64,000 nt of DNA, taken from positions 262,309 through 326,308 of the forward strand of contig JANPWX010000641.1 of the NCBI GenBank assembly GCA_024734555.1, written 5' to 3'. Shown piece after piece: positions 49,501 through 64,000 of the stretch. The notes below the pieces were generated by a model. It saw nothing but the letters and a program-made list of their open reading frames with translations, did not search any database and was not told the DNA's origin. The number at the start of each line of letters is the position of its first letter. Position 1 is the stretch's first letter. A program made the position numbers and the translations under genes. Source of the stretch: Trochalopteron elliotii. Taxonomy: Eukaryota; Chordata; Aves; Passeriformes; Leiothrichidae.

Positions 49501-51077
49501 CCTGCCTTTGATAAAGCCCTGGCTGCCGTGAGGAGCAACCCTTGCTTTCAGTTGGGATGGTCACTCCTACTTGACAGCTGCCCAGCTTCAGGGAGAGGTA
49601 AACACCCATAAATATTGCCTGGCAGCCCCTCTTTGTGAGCACAAAGCCTCCAGGAAGCACAAACAGGCACAAAGCCTGGAAATGGGCACAAGATGGAAAC
49701 CTGGATGTTTTTTGTTTCCTCTCTCTTTGATAAAAAAGGGGTTTGTTTGTGCCTCAACTTCTTGGCTCTTGATGCTGTTCCATCATTATCACTTCCCATC
49801 CCAGGTATTCAATACCTTGCAGTCCCTTTAATAAAGTAAGAGAGCAGCACATCAATCTCATTATCTGTTCGCCCTTGAGAAGTTCTCTGACCTGAAACGT
49901 TTGGTTTGCCACCACCAGAGCAGAGCCAGAGAAGGATAATTTCTGCCAGGGAAGGGCTGTCCCCACCTGCAGGTCCTCTGAGGGGCTGGGACCATCTGCA
50001 GCCTTCCTCTCAGCACAGCCCGGAGTCCTCCTCTGCCCAGGAAAGTCTCCTGATTTAGCAGCCAGCCACACAATTACTCACCCACCCGCTTCTCTCAACC
50101 TGCCTCCAGCCACCCCCACCAAAATCGATGCAGAAAAGCCACTACAAGCAACAAAAAAAGACACGAGCCCTAATTAACACTCCAAGAGGCTCAGCACAGC
50201 CTGGGTCCCCTCCGCTCGGAGAAACAAGCCCAGAGGGAAAACAGGTTCCAGTCCCAAGGAAGCTGCTGCCCCACTGTGCAAAAAAGGAAATGGGGACATT
50301 TGCCAGATGGGTTTAGAACCCTCAAACCCTTCTTCCATGTCCAGTCTTCTCTGAAGGAAATGGCTTCTGCAGCTCCCCAAGAGCCCAGACAGCCAAGGGA
50401 CAGAGGACAGAACAGTTTCTGTTCAACCTGAGACTTCACACACCCTCCTCCCTCCCAGTTACAAACTCTCTCTGCTTCAAAAATGAGAATTTGGTTGCTT
50501 GCCTTCCTCCCTTGCTGCCCTCACCCTCCAGCCTGAACTCCAGGTAACACCTTACAGGTAAATTCCCTGTGTCTCATCCACCTTTATCTGATTCCATTTC
50601 AGAAGGGACCCTTTGCTCTTCTGAGCCAGCAAGTGTCCATCCATCACTGAAGCATAAAAGAAATTGAAAACAAGGCTGAGCTGCATTAAAATCCATAAAG
50701 GCTTTGCTCCTTGCATGACTCATGCACGGTGCTGACAGCACTCGCCCCAAGTCCATCACCACCCCAACCAACAGCTCCTTTTCCTTGTGACAGCCAACCA
50801 GGACTGAGCTTGTTCCTTCCCAAAGTGTCCCTTTTCCCAACTCCTGTTGCTGCCCTGCTTTGCTTTCTAGCACACAAGTGCCAGAATTGGCAAAGCAGAG
50901 GGAAATCTGCACTTCCCTGCTCCGACCCCTTCATTCCCTGCATCTCCAGACCCAGAGTAGATAAACAAAGCATGGAGCAACTACCTAAAGGGGTGCTGCA
51001 GGGCATCCAAGGGGGTTGATTTCATTTGAATTTCATTTTTCTAATTAGTTCTATGGTTATTTGCAGGTGGAATATAG
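46556..51077. other. Unique intronic sequence (4.5 kb)
   Basis: No gene or named repeat. Small features are a C9 run near 47811, a 15-bp direct repeat GTTTTCCAAATCCAG (two units, 48753-48782) and a (GTTT)n tract at 49157-49174. A few CpGs cluster at 46865-46915. Confidence 0.55.
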
Positions 51078-51365
51078 AATCAAAGGATCACAGAAAGGTT
51101 TGGGTTGGGAGGAACCTTAAAGCTCATCCAGTGCCACCCCTGCCATGGGCAGGGACACCTCCCACTGTCCCAGGCTGCTCCAAGCCCTGTCCAGGGATCC
51201 AGGGGCAGCCACAGCTTCTCTGGACACCCTGTGCCAGGGCCTGCCCACCCTCCCAGGGAAGGATTTTTTTCCCTAATACCTCATCTAAACCTCCCTTCTG
51301 TTTGAAGCCATTTCCCCTCATCTTGTCACCCTTATAAACAAAGTACACCAGGGCCAGTCCCAGAG
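51078..51365 (-). mobile_element. CR1 LINE 3'-end fragment
   Basis: Starts AATCAAAGGATCACAGAAAGG and GGTTTGGGTTGGGAGGAACC, then CCATGGGCAGGGACACCTCC, CAGCCACAGCTTCTCTGGAC and GTGCCAGGGCCTGCCCACC, extending to CCCTCATCTTGTCACCC. Reverse orientation, 5'-truncated, non-coding. Confidence 0.93.
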
Positions 51366-53439
51366 CTCAGATACCCTCATTTAAGGCCTTCTGAATGCAC
51401 AGGAACATGCACATGGAAAAAAAGAAATGCTGGAGCCAAATCTTCTATGAGTATTTGACAGCTTTAAGAATCCCATCCCTCAACCAGGCATTTCCTCCTC
51501 AAACCCTTCCCCAGTCACTTCTCCCCCCACACCCTGTCTGGGAGGTACATCCACCTCAGAGGGGCAGATGCAAGGTCCAAACCTGCTGCACAGCCCAGGC
51601 TGGGTGGCTCCTGTGCCTCCCACTCTGTCAGTCATCACTGCATCCAAGGCTGCTGCTCCTCAAACACGGCACCAGGAATAGCATCTCCCACTGCCCACAT
51701 AGCAGGATGATCCTGGTAACCAGCAACGCTCACATCGAGGATGAGCAGGGCTTTATGCTGTTACTAAATGAGTTGCCTTCCAAATTATTAGGAAGGCATC
51801 AGGAGCTGGGAGCAGATTTCTCAGACAATCAAGATAATTCTGGCTTTTGTGATTTGTTCCAGACAGCCTGAGACATCCGTACCCGCGCAGAGACTTTGTG
51901 CACATCGTTTGGCAGCTCCGGGCCTGGCACATGCTGTCTCTGCCAGTCCCACCCAGAGATCCAGGCAGCTGATCCAACTGGCTCAAGAAGCCACCAGGAC
52001 TCTTCGAGAGTGTTTAATCCAGGCTGGTTGGAAGCCAAAAGAAATTAATTCTGCTCATAAAGGGCAGAGCACGATCCTGTCAGGTGCTCCGTTGTTTCAT
52101 ACCAGCCTTTAGGCACTCTTGGTGTTGGACAAACACCACATGGTTGTGGTCACTCCATGAGGAGCTGGCAGAACTGGGAAAGGAGCAGCAGCAAAGGCTT
52201 GTGGGGAGGCACAGAAAAGCCCTCAGGTCAAGGGAGGTTGGACAGCACAAATCTCTGACTGGGGAAATGCTGGCGTTTCATAAAACCATAGGCATGCAGA
52301 AAAAGGAATTCTCCTTCAAAACTTACTAGAAGGCGCCAAGGGGAATCTCTGGTGATGAAAAAGGGACAAGCGGCTCCTTTCTTCAGGTATGGAGTTAAAC
52401 CCTAATGCCCATTATCCATGATATGATGAAACCAAAAGTATAAACAAGCTCCAAAACACAACTAAGGACAGACCCCTTGGACATCATGGTTTAAAAGCCT
52501 TTTTTCCCCCTCAAAAATCCCTAGAGATGTGAATTTTGGAAATCAAAGATCAGTATCACTTTGTCCATGCCTTGTTCTCCAACCTTCCCCTCAGCACACA
52601 GCCTTTGGCACCAGCTCCATGCAAACCCAGCAGTTCTTTGAGAAAACCTCCCCTGAACTCCAAGAGGAGCAGCTCTGGACCCTCCAGGCTCTGAATCAGA
52701 GCTCATGGCTCCAGCTGAGGAATTTGGGGACGGGACAAATTTGTTCTCAAAACAACTGTGGATTTTTGAGATTTTCAACCTAAAACACGTAGCAGCAACA
52801 GAGTTAAAAAGTCCCTTTTGCCTCCACCTTGGAAAAAGTGCATTAAGATCATCCAGTCCCAGGCCAATTGAGAAACTGCAATTTTGTGTGATTTAGAGCT
52901 GCTAATGGGTGATGTCACCAGTGGAGCCAATGCAATCCCACAGAAACGTGGAAATGAAATGAGCAGGAGCTATAAAATGTGTGTTTTTCTCCCCAACAGC
53001 AACAGGCCCTTCCCAGCAGGGGCAGCTTTCGTGGAGACTCATCTACAACTGGTGGAGATCACAAGAAATCAGTAAAAAAAATCACAGAGGAAACAAAATC
53101 ATTCAAGGAGAGCAACCTATTCTTTTCCCAGGCCTTTATCAACAGCAGATCCACAGGTTTCCTTGGAAGCAAATGAGAAATAGGCACCACAGCATTGCTG
53201 GGAAAAGAAACCGAGGGAGTGTTTTCTGGAACAACAAACCAAAGCCATTTTGGGCCACTATCTGTTAGACTCGAGTTTAGCTCAATAGGATATTGATCCT
53301 GGCTGTGTGGAACGCAGCCCTGATGTATTTCCTGATTAACAGGTTCTGCTGTCTGCTTTTGACAAACAAAATCTCCCTCATTGCAGGTAGATAAAAAATA
53401 TATTTATCAATAATTCCAGGGTGCAGGCATTGAGTAGCC

Positions 53440-53470
<31 letters not shown>

Positions 53471-56400
53471 TTGGAAAAAGCAGGTGGGAAGGATTGCTGC
53501 ATGATCACTGGAATATTTACATAAGGCTAAGTTCAATCAATGCAGAGCCTTCCCCCACAGCCTCCTCCAAAACACACCCAGACTCTGGCTGGCCTTTTTC
53601 CTATGGAAACAGAGAACGAGAGCAGAGCTGCTCTTTGCTTTTCTGGGGCTTAGCTAAAAGCTGAAAATGAGATCAGGTTTTCTGACATTCACCATTTACC
53701 TTAATAAAAAAATGGGAACTCAGCAGGATTAGCAGGTACACCACTCTGTGTGGGGTATCACGGAACATTTTCATGATCTTTCCTGCTTACACAGAAATTA
53801 AAAAAAAAAAAAATAAAAGAAGAGGAATCAAAATCCCTCTATAATATTGAAGATCAATGTAAAACTGAGCTTGGGAGCTGAGCACTGCCTGGGAAACATG
53901 AAGTAACATTTTCAAGTAGAAATCTTGCACATATGGCAAAGGGAAGCTTTTGATAGAGTAGCAAAATGATATTTCAAAAACTGATGTCCTACCTATCTAT
54001 ATTTATAAGAACACATTAAGTACTGGCTTAGCACTGTCCTTTTTTATTATTCCCTAATAAATTACAGCTTGATCATTTTTTGAAGCGCACAGATCTGAGC
54101 CTGCCTTCCACAGAAGTGAAAATGAAGGTCCCACTCGTGTCACCACCTTGCAGCCCCTCCCTGGAGGGTTTGTCAGCAGGAAATTTCTCACTCACCAAGC
54201 TGACTTTGAAGTCTTGATGCAGAAACAAGGAGGATTTTGTCTCAAATAAACAGCCCTGCACAGGTTTCCCCTCTCACTGAGCCCATGCAGGCAGTGGGCA
54301 CATGGAAAGGTTCTGGCCACTGAAGTAAACCCAAGGAAAAGGAGCTCCAGGTTTCCAGCACAAGCCCCGTGGCAACACAGGAGTGAGCTAAGGACTTCCT
54401 CATGATCTGGGCAATGCACAGAAAAACACACCAGGCCACAGGGAAAGCACTAATTCAACCCCCTGTGTGAAGCTGCAGAGCTTCCTGTGCTCCCTCCACC
54501 TGGGCTGGAAGGATTCAGGAAAGCATCAAACCCAGCATGAGTAACTTTGTTATTTTCAGTGCCTTCCCCCTAATGCCAAAAATCAGGCATGAGCACCTTG
54601 TTAAACCCAACACTCAAATTCCCAGGATTGGAGGCCTGGATTTCCTCTCAGTGGAGATGACTCTTGGGCTTGATGAGTTCAGCCTTTGCCACCCCTGCAC
54701 TGCTGCCTGGTGGGAAGCCCTTGTAGGAGACAATTTCAGCAGGGCCCAGTTGGTGTCACCATTGGAAACAGCAGCGGTGACGTTAACAGGATGGCACTTC
54801 AAAGGCACCCACGGGGCTGCAGATGGCACTGGGGGTCCTTGTTCCAGCTGTCTCATCAAGCTGATATTCCACAATTATTTTCCAGGATCAAACAGTGCAG
54901 CAAAGAGCTCCCACAGGGAGCCCAGCAGCAGGGAGAGGCCGGAGGCACTGCACATTCCAGGGGGATCCTGTGGCCGTTCCAGGCCCTGCCACAAGACTTG
55001 GAATGTCTCAGTTGTAAAATGAAACCAACAAACTCTGGAGCCTTGTGTTTATGGAGGAAAAAAAAAAAATAAAAGGAGTTTGAACCATGCCTAAACAATA
55101 TGGCTGGGATTCAGAAAAGCTTTTCTGTAGAGAATCACTGGAGTCAGCTGAATTCCAGCATATACTGGAATGGTTTGCTGTAGGATAAATTCAACCAATG
55201 CCCAAGTCCTTCCCAGAATCAGGGCCTTGATTTTATTTTTTTTTTTTTTGACACAAACAACAGTGTGGAGCTAACTAGGAACCAGAACAGAGCGTCAGTG
55301 AGAATAATTGTAGCATCTGTGCTAATTCTCTTTTCATCCTGGTACCCCCTGCTTCTAAGTATGGAAATCTGATTCTCCTTGTGCCTCCACTGAAATTCCT
55401 ATTGATTAAATACCCAGCCCCAGCAGCAGGAGAATCAAGCCCTGCATATTTATTCTCTTCCTCTTAATACATCAAGAATTCCCTTTGGCCTCTCAAGTGC
55501 TGTATCACAGGGTGCCCTGAATGCAAATGGAATTACAGTGATCATGTAGCTAATGAATACATTTGTATATGTATGCAAGCATTTCCCTACTCCACACCAG
55601 CACCAGGAGCAGGGAATATCCACGTTCACCACACACACACGGGCAGGGAAGGTGTGGGAAAGGATGGATATGGGAGGCATATCAATAGCAGGAGCCAGGC
55701 TGCAGTTTCTGGGGAGAAATGAACTGAAATCCTTCCAAGATGAGGGCTGCAAACTCAGGACCTCATGCAGACCTTTGGATCGTTTCCTCCGAAGCTTTAA
55801 AGCCCAATTTGTAGACTAGGAGTGTTCATGTTTATGTTTTCATTATCCACCAGCATCACCCTCTATTTATATAAATAGACAGAAACTGCTGCAATGCATA
55901 ATGTAAAATATTGTCAGCACTTTCAAGGGAGAGATCAGTGATATCATCTCAAACCAGGGTACAAAATGCACACAGAACCTTTTCACCTCCATCCTTAATA
56001 AGACGTTTTGCATTCTTTTCAAGCACCTTCAAATTCTTTTGAGAAAAATTATTTTATAGGGGAATAAATTCATTCCTGCAGAAACTTGGCTGATTTCAGA
56101 GGTGTAACAGCTTAGAAACAGGATGCATTTAATTTGTTAGCGCACTCCATGTTGACTTCTAAAGTCATCCTGTAACGTCAGAAAATAAATTGATTTAAAT
56201 CAGGTTCAAGTACCAGTGGCAATTAGAACCTGTAAAGTCACAGAAATGTCAGGAAGTGTCTGGATCAGATACACACTGGAATATCTACAAAGAAATATCC
56301 TCAAAACCACTTTTGAGTTGGTTCAAACACTTGGCAAGTGACTCACTCAGCACAAGAGCCATTCTTTGGATTTACTACAGCCAGAAATGCAGGTTTTTAG

Positions 56401-56503
56401 TACTATTCCACTCCCGTCAGTCCCAGCCCAACCCAGAGTAAACAAACAGCACAAATCAGGGTGAGAGTCCCCGTTAATGTCAGGGGGAGAGGAGGTCACT
56501 TAC
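51366..56503. other. Unique intronic sequence just downstream of CACNA1B exon 3
   Basis: No gene or named repeat. Homopolymer tracts are an A28 at 53440-53467, an A13 near 53800 and a T-rich tract near 55233-55250. The last 500 bp before exon 3's donor are unremarkable. Confidence 0.6.
53440..53467 (+). repeat. Poly(A) tract, 28 bp
   Basis: An uninterrupted A28. No retroposed gene sequence is recognisable to its left, so it is a simple repeat rather than a proven retrocopy tail. Confidence 0.9.
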
Positions 56504-56643
56504 CCTGTGAGGACCACGACAAAATCCATCACGTTCCAGCCGTTCCTCAGGTAAGAGCCTTTGTGAAAAACAAAGCCCAGGGCGATGATTTTGATACCAG
56601 CTTCAAAACAAAATATTCCAATAAAGTACGGCTCAGTGTCGTC
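56504..56643 (-). CDS. CACNA1B: CACNA1B exon 3 (Cav2.2 repeat I, S2 and start of S3)
   Basis: This 140-bp internal exon directly follows exon 2 in the reading frame. It opens [16 protein letters not shown], a block nearly invariant in Cav2 channels, and closes [14 protein letters not shown] with two bases left over (phase 2). Residues [20 protein letters not shown] form the S2 helix of repeat I. This includes the conserved acidic residue that serves as a gating-charge partner in the voltage-sensor fold. NVMDFVVVL begins S3. GFVFHKG fits CACNA1B; I recall GFAFHKG for CACNA1A and GFIFHKG for CACNA1E. The acceptor has a pyrimidine-rich tract ending ttttccag and the donor is gtaagt, both ordinary U2-type sites. 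The open frame running upstream into 56757 is intron read-through, not coding. Confidence 0.96.
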
Positions 56644-57914
56644 CTGGAAAAGAAGGGAAATCAAAGGAGTCAAGGCGATATCCATGTTCCTGCTCTGATA
56701 ACCAGCCCTCTGAACAGCTACAGGCACCAACTTCACACCTTTTCCATCTTTGAACACAGCTGAAATTAGAAGGTTTAAGTTTACTGGAACTAAGCTCAGA
56801 GAGGAATTTCGTTATTATTTCTCTGAAATGAATTTTCTTTACAAACTGGCAATTCTACTGGCCTTCATCCTGATGGTTTCATGCCACACCTTCCACCTCT
56901 ATGGAATGTTCTGGAGGGAATTTTGATGGGGAAATTTTGCTCTGAGGGTATATTTAAATCAGAGATGACAGGTTCTGGAGTTACTGGCATGGAAGGTGCT
57001 CCACAATTCATGCAGGAACCTGAACCAAGAGGGTGTCTTGGGAAGCAACAGTCAGCACAGCGAGGCTGACAGCACTGACAGGAAATTATTTATTTATCAT
57101 TTATTCCATCAGTTCTTTCTTCACTCCTTCTCCTCCATTTTATCAAATTTCACAGCTGCAGCCTCATTTGTTTTCCTTTCACTGGGGATCTGGTTCAGGG
57201 AGAAATCCCCAACCCCTCTCATGAACAGCAGGAGCACAAGATTTGTGTCTCAGGTCCATGGTGCAGACTGACACATGCCCTGGGATCGCAGATTCGTGTC
57301 CTTGCTCACTACAGAGAAAATCAAGCTCAGTCTCTACAGTTTTGCCAAACCTTTTATTCCACCTCTGCACCAGATCTCTCAGGATCAGACTTTACTGACA
57401 GGAGTTTCAACACAAATTCAGTGCCAAATGGAAGCATTCACATTTGGAAGGAAGATTTGGGCGAGAAACAGGAACAAAGCAAGAGGTAAAAGCAATGGGC
57501 ATCAAATTCAAGAACTTCTTCATCACCTTTGGCACCAGTAACCAATTTCCAAATGTGCCTTAGGTCCTGGTTTTCAGTTGAATTCAATGGAAGTAAAACA
57601 GCCCTACCCAAAAAAGTAGCAAATTTTCACAGTGAGAGATTAGAAATCTCTTTTCCAGTGGCTTTGGCATTTCTGGCCACCAGAACCAAAGAACTGAGCT
57701 GCTGTTTGAGGCATAGTTGTCTGTATTTTGCAATTCTCCCAATGACAGTAGGGGATTGATGTTCTCTGATGTAAAAAGAGCAGGAATGTTTAGGTTTGTG
57801 GCCCCAAACCAAGGAGAAAGCAGGTTGGAAACAAGCACAGCAACTCCTGCTCAGCTCTGGCACAGACCCACACTTTGGGACAGCATTTGCTCCAGAAATG
57901 AAGGGTTTCACCCC

Positions 57915-57973
57915 TAAAAGTTGGGAGTGTTCAGCCTCAAGAGGTGATGCTTAGAGGGGCTCTCAGCCCTGAG
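57915..57973 (+). mobile_element. CR1 LINE fragment, left part (interrupted)
   Basis: GTTGGGAGTGTTCAGCCTCAAGAGG is the internal CR1 segment seen intact at 33820-33850. It is followed not by the rest of CR1 but by a minisatellite. The remaining CR1 3' end resumes right of that array. Confidence 0.75.
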
Positions 57974-58363
57974 AGTCCCTGGGTGTCCCCCTGTCTGTCT
58001 CTATCTGTCCCTGGGTGTCCCTGTCTGTCTCTGGGTGTCCCCATGTCTGTCCCTGTCTGTCCCTGGGTGCCCCTGTGTGTCCCTGTCTGTCTCCATGTCT
58101 GTCCCTGTCTGTCCCTGGGTATCCCTGTGTGTCCCTGTCTGTTTCCATGTCTGTCCCTGTGTGTCCCAGGGTGTCCCTGGCTGTCCCTGGCTGTCCCCAT
58201 GTCAGTCCCTGTGTGTCCCCATGTCTGTCCCTGTGTGTCCCCGTCTGTCCCCATGTCTGTCCCTGTCTGTCCCTGGGTATCCCTGTGTGTCCCTGTGTGT
58301 CCCTGGCTGTCCCCATGTCAGTCCCTGTGTGTCCCCATGTCTGTCCCTGTGTGTCCCTGTGTG
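57974..58363 (+). repeat. C/T-rich minisatellite (octamer-based), about 390 bp
   Basis: The array is built on TGTCCCTG with 4-base spacers (TCTG, GGTG, CATG, TGTG), forming higher-order units such as TGTCCCTGTCTGTCCCTGGG. The plus strand is nearly A-free, so all frames on both strands stay open for 80-160 codons with Cys/Pro/Val- or Gly/Asp/Thr-rich periodic peptides; none is a gene. It lies in intron 2 of CACNA1B; on the transcribed RNA the repeat is G/A-rich. Confidence 0.96.
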
Positions 58364-58371
58364 CAGGGAGG

Positions 58372-58645
58372 GCACAGTAGGCCCAGGCTCTGCTCCAGGC
58401 CCAGCAATGGTCCCAGAGCCATGGGCAGGGACTGAGCCCAGCAATTCTGCAGAAGGCAGAACTTGTGCCCTGGGCAGTGCCCAGCCCTGAGCAGAGCCCA
58501 GGCAGGCTGTGGGGTCTCCTTCACTGGGGATATTCCAGAACCATCAATGCTGTGCCCTGTGCTATGGGATGGCCCTGCTGGAGCAGGAATCTGACCCCAG
58601 ATGACCCCACAGGTCCCTTCCACCCTGAATCACCCCAGGATCTGT
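58372..58645 (+). mobile_element. CR1 LINE fragment, right part (3' end)
   Basis: The clear part is 58505-58645: GGCTGTGGGGTCTCC, GGGGATATTCCAGAACCATC, GGCCCTGCTGGAGCAGG, GATGACCCCACAGGTCCC and TTCCACCCTGAATCACCCC. This matches the CR1 subfamily that ends with a 'GATGACC...GGTCCCTTCCAACC' block. The part 58372-58500 is more diverged. Confidence 0.75.

Positions 58646-64000
<5,355 letters not shown>

Larger units (their letters stand above)
1..56503 (-). other. CACNA1B: CACNA1B intron 3 (partial; exon 4 not found)
   Basis: The gtaagt donor of exon 3 opens this intron at 56503. The next exon should be about 92 bp and encode a segment including [20 protein letters not shown], the S4 voltage-sensor start. 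I looked for its reverse complement, and for the following exon ending near EFYMGKFH, and found neither. The simplest reading is a single intron of at least 56.5 kb. Alternatives are that I missed a diverged short exon, or that the assembly is rearranged. The intron is a normal mix of unique sequence, CR1 fragments, LTR-like repeats and minisatellites. Confidence 0.72.

Noticed and set aside
52840..52872. Possible CR1 scrap (AAGATCATCCAGTCCCAGG)
   Set aside because: Only about 20 bases resemble CR1; too short to support.
53440..53467. A28 tract as the tail of a processed pseudogene
   Set aside because: No gene-like sequence or flanking duplication upstream of it.
56644..56757. Upstream extension of the exon 3 open frame
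   Set aside because: Lies before a clear ttttccag acceptor and does not match channel sequence; intron read-through.
57937..58490. Overlapping frames rich in Cys/Pro/Val (plus) and Gly/Thr/Asp (minus), like low-complexity secreted proteins
   Set aside because: All are translations of the octamer minisatellite in several frames at once.

Overview
The window looks like nuclear DNA from a bird. The support is many 5'-truncated fragments with the typical CR1 LINE 3' end in both orientations, LTR-like repeats of avian endogenous-retrovirus type, and two exons of a vertebrate voltage-gated calcium channel gene. A songbird is my guess from the look of the LTR repeats; the sequence does not prove it.

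The only protein-coding sequence I can support is two consecutive exons on the minus strand: exon 2 (63644-63749, 106 bp) and exon 3 (56504-56643, 140 bp) of CACNA1B, the pore-forming subunit of the N-type channel Cav2.2. They encode the first membrane helices (S1, S2 and the start of S3) of repeat I. They are separated by an intron of exactly 7,000 bp. Residues that distinguish Cav2 paralogs (PDGDK in exon 2, GFVFHKG in exon 3) favour CACNA1B over CACNA1A or CACNA1E. I could not find exon 4, so positions 1-56503 are best read as one very long, partial intron 3. Positions 63750-64000 are the 3' end of intron 1. That intron ends in AC rather than AG and carries a near-consensus U12 branch site, so it looks like a minor-spliceosome AT-AC intron. 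This is the most informative feature of the window.

The rest is intronic repeats and unique sequence. Positions 1-2.4 kb hold an 11-bp minisatellite and LTR-like sequence. Positions 4-10 kb hold a long (AT)n tract, a 315-bp tandem duplication, a second copy of the LTR-associated repeat, a compact solo-LTR candidate and a 134-bp tandem duplication. Positions 14-41.7 kb contain most CR1 fragments, a 32-bp minisatellite, and a CpG-rich block next to a composite 43/27-bp minisatellite. Positions 42-46.6 kb hold two copies of an approximately 300-bp LTR-like element. Positions 51-58.7 kb hold a CR1 fragment, exon 3, and a CR1 copy split by an approximately 390-bp C-rich minisatellite. No tRNA, rRNA, CRISPR, operon or intact transposon gene was seen.

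The long open frames in the intron are best explained by stop-poor, GC-rich or tandemly repeated DNA. The one that stands out statistically (18285-19382) is listed as a lead, not a gene. I found no new multi-gene system here.
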